From NCBI GenBank assembly GCA_023421395.1, contig JAEZTL010000022.1:1-58960 (forward strand): a stretch of 58,960 bases of DNA, given 5' to 3'. The stretch's first letter is position 1, and the number at the start of each line of letters is the position of its first letter. Both the position numbers and the translations under genes were made by a program. The stretch is from Bacillota bacterium (GTDB lineage Bacteria > Bacillota > Clostridia > Christensenellales > Aristaeellaceae). The notes below the pieces were generated by a model. The model was not told the DNA's origin. It was given only the letters and a program-made list of their open reading frames with translations, and made no database searches. Shown piece by piece: positions 8,515 to 16,685 of this stretch.

Positions 8515-9176
8515 ACATAAGGCAGGCCCTTGAGCGGCTGATCGGGCTGGCGGACCCGGGCGCGGATACCGGGGACGTGGCGGACGCGCTCCTGTCGCGC
8601 TACGGCTCAATCCCGATGATCCTGTCCGCGCCGGCGGAAGACCTGATGCGCGTGCCGGGCGTGCGCGCGCCGCTGGCGCAGATGCTCCGGCTGATGCCCT
8701 CCCTCGACCGGTACGACGCGCTGGACGCGCTGGGGCCGCGGCCGCTTCTTTCCACCTTTAAAAGGGCGGAGGCGTATCTTCGGGCGCTCTACGTGGGGCG
8801 CGCCTACGAGCATTTTTATCTTTTGTGCCTGGCGGCGGACGGGCGGCTGATCCATGCCGCGCTGATCACCCGCGGCACGCTGGACGAAACGGCCTTCTAC
8901 CTTCGCAACATCCTGGATGAGGCGCTCAAATCAAAAGCCCGGGCGGTGGTGCTGGCGCACAACCATCCGGGCGGAAGTCCCGAGCCCTCACAGGGCGACG
9001 TATCGGCGACGAGGCTGGCCATTCGTGCGCTGCCAAAGCTGGGGATTGCCGTGTTGGACCACGCCATCGTAGCCGGCGGATGCGCACGAAGCATGCGTGC
9101 CATGGGCGTAATCGAAGAAGCCGAATTTCTGGCGCAGGCGCCCGAGGATCCGCTACTGCTGGGCTGGCTCCGCTGA
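8508..9176 (+). CDS. radC: RadC-family JAB/MPN metalloprotein
   Basis: Member of the RadC (YicR) family: N-terminal helix-hairpin-helix-like region followed by a JAB1/MPN domain. The metal motif is complete, H151-N-H153-P in LAHNHPGGSPEPS and D164 after QGD. Length is 222 residues, as usual. Despite the historical DNA-repair name, the biochemical role of the family is unsettled. The start overlaps the end of the 86-residue gene, which implies coupled translation. The 3' end overlaps the 3' end of engB (opposite strand) by 24 nt, and no terminator is visible between them. Confidence 0.93.
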   Translation: MLDIRQALERLIGLADPGADTGDVADALLSRYGSIPMILSAPAEDLMRVPGVRAPLAQMLRLMPSLDRYDALDALGPRPLLSTFKRAEAYLRALYVGRAYEHFYLLCLAADGRLIHAALITRGTLDETAFYLRNILDEALKSKARAVVLAHNHPGGSPEPSQGDVSATRLAIRALPKLGIAVLDHAIVAGGCARSMRAMGVIEEAEFLAQAPEDPLLLGWLR

Positions 9177-9761
9177 CGGCGGGATGAAGGTCTCCACGAT
9201 GTCGAGGATCCTGTCCCGGCCGGCGCCGTCCTCGGCGGAAAAGGGAATGACCTCCCAGGGCTGTACCGCCAGCGCGCGGCAGATGGCTTGGATGTTTTTT
9301 GTTGCCGCGGCGCGGGAAACCTTGTCCGCCTTGGTGGCGATCACGGTGAAGTTCAGGCCGTAGTGGCGCAGGTACTCCACCATCGTCCGGTCGTCCGCGG
9401 TGGGTTCGTGGCGGATGTCCACCAGCTGAAAGACGTACTTCAAATTGGGGCTGCCGGCGAGGAATCCCTCGATCATGCGGCCCCATTTTTTCTTTTCTTC
9501 AATGGGCGCGCGAGCGAAGCCGTAGCCCGGAAGGTCCGCCAGCAGCACCTGCTGGTTGATCTCGTACAGGTTGATCAGCCTCGTCTTGCCCGGCTCGGAG
9601 GATGTGCGCGCCAGCTTTCCGTTTCCGGTCAGCCGGTTGATCAGCGAAGATTTGCCCACGTTGCTCTTGCCCGCCAGCGCGATCTCGGGCAGGCCCTGAC
9701 CCTCGAAGGGTTTCAGTCCGTCCAGCGAGGTGACGAAGCGCGCGCGCCTGATGATCAGCAT
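9153..9761 (-). CDS. engB: Ribosome biogenesis GTPase EngB/YsxC
   Basis: TRAFAC-class GTPase needed for large ribosomal subunit assembly. The 202-residue protein has G1 GKSNVGKSS (residues 31-39), G3 DLPGYG (76-81) and G4 TKAD (143-146), all intact, and family-typical length. AAAGGGG precedes the start. It lies 42 nt downstream of lon on the same strand, a frequent lon-engB arrangement, so it is probably transcribed with lon. Its end overlaps radC. Confidence 0.96.
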   Translation of the reverse strand: MLIIRRARFVTSLDGLKPFEGQGLPEIALAGKSNVGKSSLINRLTGNGKLARTSSEPGKTRLINLYEINQQVLLADLPGYGFARAPIEEKKKWGRMIEGFLAGSPNLKYVFQLVDIRHEPTADDRTMVEYLRHYGLNFTVIATKADKVSRAAATKNIQAICRALAVQPWEVIPFSAEDGAGRDRILDIVETFIPPSAEPAQQ

Positions 9762-9803
9762 GCGTTACCCCTTTGACCATTTTTTTGCGCCCCGCGGGGC
9801 GGC

Positions 9804-12125
9804 CTAGCCCTTGATGACGTACTTGATGGCCTGATCCACGTCCTTGACCAGTTCCACGTGGAGTGTCTTGAGCACGTCCGCCGGAAGTTCCTTGAGGTCG
9901 CGGGCGTTTTCCTCCGGCAGAAGCACCGTGCCAATGCCCATGCGGTGGGCGGCCAGCAGCTTTTCCTTGACCCCGCCGATGGGCAGCACCCGTCCGCGCA
10001 GCGTGACCTCGCCGGTCATGGCCACATCCTGCCGGGCGGGCTTGCCCGTCAGCGCCGAGACCATCGCGCAGGTGAGCGCCACGCCTGCCGACGGGCCGTC
10101 CTTGGGCGTCGCGCCCTCGGGCACGTGGATGTGCAGGTCGTGATCCTTGTAAAACCCGGTATCGATGCCCAGGCTGTCGGTCTTTGAACGGATGTAGCTC
10201 AGCGCCGTTCGCGCGGATTCCTTCATGACGTCCCCCAGGCGGCCGGTCAGGTCCACCGCGCCGCTGCCCGGCACGGCCACGGCCTCCACCGGCATCGTCT
10301 CTCCGCCGGCGGGGGTCCAGGCCAGCGCGTTGACCACGCCGGTCTCCGGGGCCTTGAGCACCGCCATGCGCAGGTACTTCGGCGCGCCCAGATAGTCCTT
10401 GACGGATTCCGGGCCGATCACAATCTGCCCGGGTTTTTCCGTTTCCATGCGGCGCATGGCGGCCTTGCGGCAGAGGGCGGCCAGTTCCCGCTCGAGGGAC
10501 CGGACGCCCGCCTCCCGGGTGTAGCCGTCGATGACGGCGGTGAGCGCCTTCGGGGTGAGCCGCACCTGTCCTTTCTCCAGACCGTGGGCCTTCAGCTGCT
10601 TGGGCCACAGGTGGCGCTTGGCGATTTCGACCTTTTCCTCCTGGGTGTAGCTCTCCACCTCGATGACTTCCATGCGGTCCAGAAGCGCCGCCGGGATGGT
10701 GTCCAGCGTGTTGGCCGTCGCCATGAACAGGACGCCCGAGAGATCGAAAGGCGCCTCCAGATAGTGGTCGCTGAAGAGCGCGTTCTGCTCCGGGTCCAGC
10801 GCCTCGAGGAGCGCCGACGCCGGGTCACCCCGGAAGTCGGACGCGAGTTTATCGATCTCGTCCAGCAGGAACACCGGATCCGAGGTGCCGCACTGCCGGA
10901 GAGAGGAAATGATGCGCCCCGGCATCGCGCCGATATACGTGCGACGGTGGCCGCGGATTTCCGCCTCGTCCCGCATGCCGCCCAGCGAAAGGCGCACAAA
11001 CTTTCGATCCAGCGCCTTGGCCACGCAACGGGCGATGGAGGTCTTGCCCACGCCCGGAGGGCCCACAAGGCAGAGGATCGGACCTTTGAGGTCGCCCTTC
11101 AGCGCGCGCACCGCGAGATATTCCAGCACGCGCTCCTTGACTTTTGTCAGCGCGTAGTGGTCCTCTTCCAGCACGCGGCGGGCCTTGGCCACCTGCACCG
11201 GCTTTCCCGTGGTGACGCCCCAGGGCAGTTCCAGCATGGTTTCGATGTAAGTGCGGCTGACGGTGGATTCCGGAGAGCCCTCACCCATGTGGTCCAGCCG
11301 CTTCAATTCCCGCTCGGTGCGCTCCCGCGCCTCCTTGCTCATCTTGGACTCGGCCAGCTTCTTTTCGAACCGGTCGCGCTCCTCGGCGTCGTCGTCACCC
11401 AGCTCCTCGTGGATGGCGCGCAGCTGTTCCTGAAGGTAGTATTCCTTCTGATGCTGATCCAGGCCCTCGCGGACCCTTTCATGGATGCGCTTTTCAACCC
11501 GCGCCAGCTCGGTTTCGCGGGCCAGAATGCCGGTCAGCGCGGTGACGCGGCTGGTCACGTCCCGCGTCTCCAGCAGCATCTGCTTGTCGCCCATATCCAG
11601 CGCCAGGTTCGCGGCGATCAGATCGCAAAGTGTGTCGGCGTCCTCGTCGCCCCGGACGGCCTGCAGAAATTCGCCGGACAGGTCGCCCCGCTCGGCGGCG
11701 TAGCCGGAGAGCGCCTGTTTGAGCGCGCGGATGCGGGCGGTCAGTTCGATGCCGCCGCGCCGCTTGATGGAGCCAACCCGCTTGACCTCGCCCACCAGCA
11801 TTTCGCCCTGTTCCAGCACGCCGAGAATCAGCGCGCGGCTTTCGCCCTCCACCAGCACGCGGCGGGTGTCGTCGGGCATACGCACCACCTGTTTGATGAC
11901 CACGACAGTGCCCATCCCGTACACGTCCTCCAGATGGGGGTCGTCGGTGGTCGCGTCCCGCTGAGAGACCGCCAGCACGCGGGAGTCCGCCTTCATCGCG
12001 GCTTCCAGCGCGGCGATGGATTTGTCGCGGCCCACGTCCAGACGCAGCAGCATGTTGGGGTAGGCGGTCAGCGCCCGGAGCGGAAGGACGGGCAAAAGCT
12101 CGCGCGCGCTGTCAATTGGCTTCAT
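9804..12125 (-). CDS. lon: ATP-dependent protease Lon
   Basis: AAA+ serine protease that degrades misfolded and regulatory proteins in the cytoplasm. Starting at ATG 12125 it has 773 residues: an N-terminal substrate-binding LON domain (about 1-200), an AAA+ module with Walker A GPPGVGKTS and Walker B VFLLDEIDKL, and a C-terminal protease domain with the Ser of PKDGPSAG and the Lys of GGVKEKLLAAHR. A TTG at 12131 is spaced better (8 nt) from GGAGG than the ATG and would add two residues; it may be the true start. A longer in-frame start at 12197 lies upstream of the promoter and is rejected. Confidence 0.97.
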   Translation of the reverse strand: MKPIDSARELLPVLPLRALTAYPNMLLRLDVGRDKSIAALEAAMKADSRVLAVSQRDATTDDPHLEDVYGMGTVVVIKQVVRMPDDTRRVLVEGESRALILGVLEQGEMLVGEVKRVGSIKRRGGIELTARIRALKQALSGYAAERGDLSGEFLQAVRGDEDADTLCDLIAANLALDMGDKQMLLETRDVTSRVTALTGILARETELARVEKRIHERVREGLDQHQKEYYLQEQLRAIHEELGDDDAEERDRFEKKLAESKMSKEARERTERELKRLDHMGEGSPESTVSRTYIETMLELPWGVTTGKPVQVAKARRVLEEDHYALTKVKERVLEYLAVRALKGDLKGPILCLVGPPGVGKTSIARCVAKALDRKFVRLSLGGMRDEAEIRGHRRTYIGAMPGRIISSLRQCGTSDPVFLLDEIDKLASDFRGDPASALLEALDPEQNALFSDHYLEAPFDLSGVLFMATANTLDTIPAALLDRMEVIEVESYTQEEKVEIAKRHLWPKQLKAHGLEKGQVRLTPKALTAVIDGYTREAGVRSLERELAALCRKAAMRRMETEKPGQIVIGPESVKDYLGAPKYLRMAVLKAPETGVVNALAWTPAGGETMPVEAVAVPGSGAVDLTGRLGDVMKESARTALSYIRSKTDSLGIDTGFYKDHDLHIHVPEGATPKDGPSAGVALTCAMVSALTGKPARQDVAMTGEVTLRGRVLPIGGVKEKLLAAHRMGIGTVLLPEENARDLKELPADVLKTLHVELVKDVDQAIKYVIKG

Positions 12126-12164
12126 CGGCAAGGGGGTATCCTCCGTTCGTGATCGTACGTAGCT

Positions 12165-12193
12165 ATTATATAGACGCGTGTGTTTAGAATCAA
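12165..12193 (-). promoter_or_regulatory. Sigma-A type promoter of lon
   Basis: On the minus strand TTGATT (12193-12188), a 17-nt spacer and a perfect TATAAT (12170-12165). The start codon of lon lies about 40 nt downstream. No CIRCE inverted repeat is visible, so I see no sign of HrcA control. Confidence 0.85.
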
Positions 12194-12275
12194 GCATTTG
12201 GCCGCAGGTGCTTTTTTACATAGGGTGGGGAAGGGGGTAAAACCGTCTCCGGCGCCGTTTTTTCGGTTCGGGGGG

Positions 12276-12304
12276 TTGTGAAGCGGGTAAAAATGCGCTA
12301 TGCT
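12276..12304 (+). promoter_or_regulatory. Possible promoter of the hydratase genes
   Basis: TTGTGA (12276-12281), 17-nt spacer, TATGCT (12299-12304). The match is moderate. It precedes the hydratase alpha subunit start by 28 nt, with GGAGG between them. It is divergent from the lon promoter. Confidence 0.5.
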
Positions 12305-12332
12305 TAATTCAGCACAATCCCGGAGGTTTGGT

Positions 12333-13175
12333 ATGAGAGAAATATCTTCCCAGCTGATTTCGGATGCCGTGCGCGGCCTTCTGATCGAGGCCAACTACGT
12401 GATCGGGCCGGACGTCGAGGCGCGCATGCGTTCCTGTATGGCGGCGGAGCCTTCCCCGGAGGGCAGGGACGTAATGCGGCAGCTCTTGGAAAATTATGAG
12501 ATCGCCCGGACGGAGCGTGTGGCGATCTGCCAGGACACCGGCATGGCGGTGGTGTTTCTGGATGTGGGGCAGGATGTACACATCGAAGGCGATCTCGGCG
12601 AGGCGGTATCGGACGGCGTACGCCGCGCCTACCGGGACGGATACCTTCGTAAGAGCGTCGTGCGGGACCCGCTGTACGACCGGGCCAATACCGGAGATAA
12701 CACCCCGCCCATCCTGCACACCCGCATCGTGCCGGGGGACAGGATTGACATCTTGGTTTCGCCCAAGGGTTTCGGCAGCGAGAACATGTCTCAGATCCGG
12801 ATGCTGGTGCCCGCCGACGGCGAGGAGGGCGTTGTACGGTTCGTGACGGAAGCCATTGAAAAGGCCGGTCCGAATCCCTGCCCGCCTGTGATTGTGGGCG
12901 TCGGGATCGGCGGTACCATGGAGATGGCCGCGATCCTCGCCAAGCGAATGACCGCGCGGCCGTTGGACGAGCCGAACCCCGATCCAAGGTATGCGGCGCT
13001 GGAGCGGCGGATTCTGGATGAGATCAACAAAAGCGGCGTGGGGCCGGCAGGCATCGGCGGGCGCACGACGGCCCTCTCCGTCAATATCGCCACGTACCCC
13101 ACCCACATCGCGTCCATGCCGGTGGCCGTCAACGTCTGCTGCCACGCCGCGCGGCACGCCCACGCGGTTCTATAG
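12333..13175 (+). CDS. Class I fumarase-type hydratase, alpha subunit (probable mesaconase)
   Basis: Alpha subunit of a two-subunit oxygen-sensitive [4Fe-4S] hydro-lyase of the fumarase A / L-tartrate dehydratase family. The 280-residue protein has three expected cluster cysteines: CQDTGMAV near residue 69, NPCPPVIVGVGIGG near 189, and NVCCHAARH near the C-terminus. ATG 12333 is used because GGAGG lies 7 nt upstream. Sequence alone allows fumarate, tartrate or mesaconate as substrate. Because the beta subunit and then a complete glutamate mutase/methylaspartase operon follow, hydration of mesaconate to (S)-citramalate is the most likely role. Family is sure; substrate is inferred from context. 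Confidence 0.88.
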   Translation: MREISSQLISDAVRGLLIEANYVIGPDVEARMRSCMAAEPSPEGRDVMRQLLENYEIARTERVAICQDTGMAVVFLDVGQDVHIEGDLGEAVSDGVRRAYRDGYLRKSVVRDPLYDRANTGDNTPPILHTRIVPGDRIDILVSPKGFGSENMSQIRMLVPADGEEGVVRFVTEAIEKAGPNPCPPVIVGVGIGGTMEMAAILAKRMTARPLDEPNPDPRYAALERRILDEINKSGVGPAGIGGRTTALSVNIATYPTHIASMPVAVNVCCHAARHAHAVL

Positions 13176-13183
13176 GAGGAGTC

Positions 13184-13738
13184 ATGAAGAGCATTCGGAT
13201 TCAGCTCCCGCTGACACCTGAGGCGGCGCGCTCGCTCCGGGCGGGTGACGCGGTGCTTTTGAACGGCGAAATGTACACCGCCCGGGATGCCGCCCACAAG
13301 CGGCTGGCCGCCGCGCTGGACGAGGGAAAGCCGCTGCCCATAGACATTATGAACCAGCTGATCTACTACGTGGGCCCCGCACCCGCCTCGCCGGGGCATC
13401 CGGTGGGCCCCGCGGGCCCCACCACCAGCTACCGCATGGACACCTACGCGCCCAAGCTGATCGAGGCGGGGCTTCTGGGCATGATGGGCAAGGGCGTCCG
13501 CGGCGCTTCCGTCGTCGAGGCGATGAAAAAGCGCGGTGCGGTCTATTTCGGCGCGGTGGGCGGCGCGGCGGCGCTGATTGCGCAGAAGATCGAAAAAAGC
13601 GAGGTCGTGGCCTATCCGGACCTGGGGCCGGAGGCCATCCACCGCTTCACCGTTCGGGATTTCCCGGCGCTGGTCCTGATCGATTCCCGCGGACTGAACC
13701 TCTACGACATCGGCCCGGCGCGGTACCGCCAGCGGTAG
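13184..13738 (+). CDS. Class I fumarase-type hydratase, beta subunit
   Basis: Beta subunit of the same hydro-lyase, 184 residues, the normal size. It carries the family landmarks AGDAVLLNGEMYTARDAAHKR near the N-terminus, YYVGPAP, the GPTTSYRMD segment and GMMGKG, which build the substrate-binding half of the active site in fused class I fumarases. It starts 8 nt after the alpha gene with GGAGGAG upstream. The pair is followed 22 nt later by the GntR gene. The probable reaction is mesaconate to (S)-citramalate, as argued for the alpha subunit. Confidence 0.88.
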   Translation: MKSIRIQLPLTPEAARSLRAGDAVLLNGEMYTARDAAHKRLAAALDEGKPLPIDIMNQLIYYVGPAPASPGHPVGPAGPTTSYRMDTYAPKLIEAGLLGMMGKGVRGASVVEAMKKRGAVYFGAVGGAAALIAQKIEKSEVVAYPDLGPEAIHRFTVRDFPALVLIDSRGLNLYDIGPARYRQR

Positions 13739-13760
13739 CCTGCCCAAGAGGGGGAATGGG

Positions 13761-14732
13761 ATGGACATCCGGCTGGATCCTGCCGGCAGCGCGCCGGTCT
13801 ACCTGCGTCTGGTGGCGGAGATCCTGAAAAAGATCGAATCGGGCGCGCTGGCGCCCGGTGACAGGCTGCCCACGGTGCGGGAGATGGCCAAGGCCACCGG
13901 CCTCGCCCCGGGCACGGTGCGCCATGCCTACGACGCTTTGGCTCGGGAGGGCGCGGTGGAGATGGCCCAGGGCCGGGGCACCTTCGTCAAAGGAGTCGCA
14001 CCGGAGGCGGGCAGCCGTCAAAAGCAGGCAATGGCCGCCATCGGGGCGATGCTGGAACGGATGGACGAGTTGGGCTTCACGCCTCGGGAGATTTCCATGT
14101 ATCTGTCGCTGGCGCTTCGCCAGCGAGGCGCGGCGAAACAGCAGATCCCGGTGGCGGTGGTGGACTGCAACCCCGAGTCCGTCCGTCAGGTGGCGCTGCA
14201 GCTTTCCTATTTTTCCGGCGTTGAGTTGTCGGAATTCCTGCTGGACGACGTGCGCCGCGCCACCGGATCGATCCTCGACGGCTACCCGCTGATCGTCACC
14301 ACCCAGACCCACGGCCACGAGCTTTCGGCGCTGATGGGCGATCGGCAGGAGGCCATCGGAAAAGTGGTCCTGTCGCCCAGCGCGGAAACCATTATGGAGT
14401 TGTCCCGTCTGGAGGCTGGGCCGGGTGTCGTCATCTACTGCGAGACGGCGCGCTTCGCGCAGATCGTCCAGAACGGCCTCCGGCTGTTTCCCAACCTGCC
14501 TTCGGCGGACGTGCCGGTGTGCCTCGCGGGCATCTCGCCGCTGGGCGCCGCCCTTGAAAGCGCGCGGGTGGTTCTCACCGCGCCGGACTACCTGTCCTTC
14601 GCACCGCCCCGTGATCTAGCGGTGCTGACAGCGTTTGAGGCGGCGGGCGGCCGCGTCGTCAAGTACCACCACCAGATCGATCGCGGTTCGTTGATGTACA
14701 TCGAGGACCGCATCCGCGCGCTGGCGCAATAG
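13761..14732 (+). CDS. GntR-family transcription regulator
   Basis: The 323-residue protein has an N-terminal GntR winged helix (about 10-75: PVYLRLVAEILKKIESGALAPGD, then TVREMAKATGLAPGTVRHAY) and a long C-terminal region of about 240 residues. That region is not the FadR or HutC type I would recognise; it contains alternating hydrophobic strands as in a Rossmann or periplasmic-binding-like effector domain. It sits between the probable mesaconase genes and the glutamate mutase operon and most likely controls one or both. A strong dyad over the promoter of the next operon is the likely binding site. The effector (glutamate, mesaconate or similar) is unknown. Confidence 0.88.
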   Translation: MDIRLDPAGSAPVYLRLVAEILKKIESGALAPGDRLPTVREMAKATGLAPGTVRHAYDALAREGAVEMAQGRGTFVKGVAPEAGSRQKQAMAAIGAMLERMDELGFTPREISMYLSLALRQRGAAKQQIPVAVVDCNPESVRQVALQLSYFSGVELSEFLLDDVRRATGSILDGYPLIVTTQTHGHELSALMGDRQEAIGKVVLSPSAETIMELSRLEAGPGVVIYCETARFAQIVQNGLRLFPNLPSADVPVCLAGISPLGAALESARVVLTAPDYLSFAPPRDLAVLTAFEAAGGRVVKYHHQIDRGSLMYIEDRIRALAQ

Positions 14733-14801
14733 GCGTTTCGCGCTATTGGCCGCTCTCTGCGACGGGGGGGCGGCTTTTCACAACTTTTCTCTGACAACCG
14801 A

Positions 14802-14830
14802 TTGACAATTGATCTATGTCATAGTAATAT
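14802..14830 (+). promoter_or_regulatory. Promoter of the glutamate mutase operon
   Basis: TTGACA (14802-14807), 17-nt spacer, TAATAT (14825-14830). This is a near-consensus sigma-A promoter about 40 nt before the start of the mutase S subunit gene. It overlaps a large inverted repeat. Confidence 0.85.
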
Positions 14831-14845
14831 AATGATATAGATCAA
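14809..14845 (+). promoter_or_regulatory. 37-bp dyad, probable GntR operator
   Basis: TTGATCTAT at 14809-14817 is the exact reverse complement of ATAGATCAA at 14837-14845. The inner TCAT (14819-14822) and ATGA (14832-14835) extend the symmetry around position 14827, with single mismatches between the blocks. The dyad covers the spacer, the -10 and the transcription start, so a protein bound here would block RNA polymerase. The adjacent GntR protein is the natural candidate; this link is inference. Confidence 0.7.
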
Positions 14846-14869
14846 GCCAGAGGTGCGGGGGGAAGGGAC

Positions 14870-15337
14870 ATGCAGCCAAGGACGATGGTGCTGGGCGTCA
14901 TCGGCGCGGACGTGCACGCCGTCGGCAACCAGATCCTGAACTACGCGTTTACACAGGCGGGCTTTCACGTGGTGAATCTTGGCGTGATGGTTTCGCAGGA
15001 GGAGTTCATCGAGGCGGCGGTCGAGTCCGCGGCGGGCGCGATCGTCGTTTCATCGCTCTACGGCCACGGCGAATTGGACTGCCGGGGCCTCCGGGAACGC
15101 TGCGACGAGGCGGGGCTCGGAGGCATTTTGCTGTATGTGGGCGGCAACATCGTGGTGGGCAAACAGCCCTTCGAGGCGGTCAGGAAGCGGTTTGAGGACA
15201 TGGGGTTTGACCGCGTGTTCGGGCCGGGTACGCCGCCGGAAGTGACCATCGAGGCGCTCAAGGCGGATTTTGCGGCCAGGGAGGCCGACGCGGCCAGAGG
15301 AGCGGAGGAACGCCATGCGCGCGGTTCTTCTGATTGA
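14870..15337 (+). CDS. glmS: Glutamate mutase, S (sigma) subunit
   Basis: Cobalamin-binding subunit of glutamate mutase, which rearranges L-glutamate to (2S,3S)-3-methylaspartate. The 155-residue protein opens with the B12-binding motif DxHxxG (DVHAVGN, about residues 15-21, with the cobalt-ligand His) and continues with the expected SSLYGHG and VGGN loop segments. It starts the operon behind the operator-promoter and overlaps the mutL start by 23 nt, which suggests coupled translation. The symbol glmS follows Clostridium usage (also mamA or mutS) and must not be confused with glucosamine-6-phosphate synthase. Confidence 0.93.
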   Translation: MQPRTMVLGVIGADVHAVGNQILNYAFTQAGFHVVNLGVMVSQEEFIEAAVESAAGAIVVSSLYGHGELDCRGLRERCDEAGLGGILLYVGGNIVVGKQPFEAVRKRFEDMGFDRVFGPGTPPEVTIEALKADFAAREADAARGAEERHARGSSD

Positions 15338-16685
15338 CTTTGGCAGCACCTACACCAAGGTGGCTGCGGTGGACGTGGAGGGCGAGGCGATTTTGGGCGT
15401 CGCCCAGAGCGAAACCACCGCGACGACGGACGTGGCCATCGGCCTAGACCGGGCGGTGGACGCGCTGCGAAAAGAGATCGGGGACGTGCCCTTTTCTGAG
15501 CGATACGCCTGTTCGTCGGCGGCGGGTGGGCTCAAAATGATCGCCAGCGGGTTGGTGCCTTCTCTGACGGCGGAGGCTGCCAAGCGCGCGGCGCTGGGTG
15601 CGGGCGCGAAGGTCATCCGCACCTACAGCTATGAACTGACCGGGGAAGACCTGGCGGAAATCCGCCGCCTCGCGCCCGATATTCTGCTTTTGACAGGCGG
15701 TACCGACGGCGGCAACCGGGATTGCATCCTGAAAAACGCCCGGGCGCTGGCCTCCATCCCCGCGTGCTTTCCGGTGGTCGTCGCGGGGAACCGCGTCGTG
15801 CGGGACGAGTGCGTGCGTATCCTGGCGGATGCCGGATACCGGGCCATCGCCTGCGAAAACGTGATGCCCTCCTTTAATCAGCTGAACATCGCGCCCGCTC
15901 AGGCGGTCATCCGGGAACTGTTCCTCCTCTGCATTCTGTCGGCCAAGGGGCTCACGAAGGCGCAGGCGCTGATGGACGGTATACTGATGCCAACCCCGGC
16001 GGCGGTACTCGCGGCGCTGACGCTCTACGCGGAGGATGCGGGGGAACTGGTGGCCGTGGATCTGGGCGGCGCCACCACAGATGTTTATTCGATTACCGAC
16101 GGGCTGCCCACGCTGGCGGGCACGGTGCTGAAGGGACTTCCGGAACCTTACGCCAAGCGCACTGTGGAGGGAGACATCGGCATGCGCTTCAGCGCCCGCG
16201 GCGTCGCGGAGGGCGCGGGCCTCGCGGCGCTGGCGGAGGCATCCGGCCGGCCGGAGGCGGAGATGGAGGCCTGGCTCCGGGAGATCGACCGCGCTCCGGG
16301 CGCGCTGGCGGAGACTGAGGCCCAGCGGGACGCGGACCGTGCGCTGGCGAAGTGCGCCATCGAACTGGGACTTACGCGCCACGCGGGAACCATTGAGCAG
16401 GTGTTCACGCCAATGGGCGCGCTCTACCAGCAGACCGGAAAGGATCTGACCCGCGTCAGAACGATCCTCCTTACCGGCGGCGCGCTGGTGTACGCGGAGG
16501 ACCCGGGAAGAATCGCCCGGGAGGCGATGGGCGCGAATCACCCGTCGTCGCTGATGCCGCGCTCGGCGCGGTCAAAGGCCGACAGGCGCTACATTCTCTT
16601 CGCCATGGGGCTTCTCAGCGGCAAATACCCTTCTCTCGCGAGAAAACTGCTAAAGAGGGAGTTTCAAGATGGAGATTCGCAATAA
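15315..16685 (+). CDS. MutL-type ASKHA ATPase of the glutamate mutase cluster
   Basis: A 456-residue protein of the MutL family found between the two glutamate mutase subunits; it is unrelated to mismatch-repair MutL. It has the ASKHA nucleotide-binding fold: LIDFGSTYTKVAAVD at the N-terminus (phosphate 1), LLTGGTDGGN in the middle and AVDLGGATTDVYS (phosphate 2). By analogy with reactivases of other B12 enzymes it probably exchanges damaged cobalamin on the mutase using ATP. ATG 15315 follows GGAGG; the longer in-frame start lies inside glmS and lacks conservation. It overlaps glmE by 17 nt. Confidence 0.9.
   Translation: MRAVLLIDFGSTYTKVAAVDVEGEAILGVAQSETTATTDVAIGLDRAVDALRKEIGDVPFSERYACSSAAGGLKMIASGLVPSLTAEAAKRAALGAGAKVIRTYSYELTGEDLAEIRRLAPDILLLTGGTDGGNRDCILKNARALASIPACFPVVVAGNRVVRDECVRILADAGYRAIACENVMPSFNQLNIAPAQAVIRELFLLCILSAKGLTKAQALMDGILMPTPAAVLAALTLYAEDAGELVAVDLGGATTDVYSITDGLPTLAGTVLKGLPEPYAKRTVEGDIGMRFSARGVAEGAGLAALAEASGRPEAEMEAWLREIDRAPGALAETEAQRDADRALAKCAIELGLTRHAGTIEQVFTPMGALYQQTGKDLTRVRTILLTGGALVYAEDPGRIAREAMGANHPSSLMPRSARSKADRRYILFAMGLLSGKYPSLARKLLKREFQDGDSQ

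Noticed and set aside
12126..12197. Upstream-extended start of Lon
   Set aside because: The extra residues are encoded in the promoter and leader region and are not Lon-like.
14733..14869. Cobalamin riboswitch before the B12-dependent mutase operon
   Set aside because: The gap is only 137 nt, most of it promoter and dyad, and no B12-box-like sequence is seen.
15315..16685. Mismatch-repair protein MutL
   Set aside because: The name is shared only; the ASKHA ATPase motifs and the position between glutamate mutase subunits identify the other MutL family.
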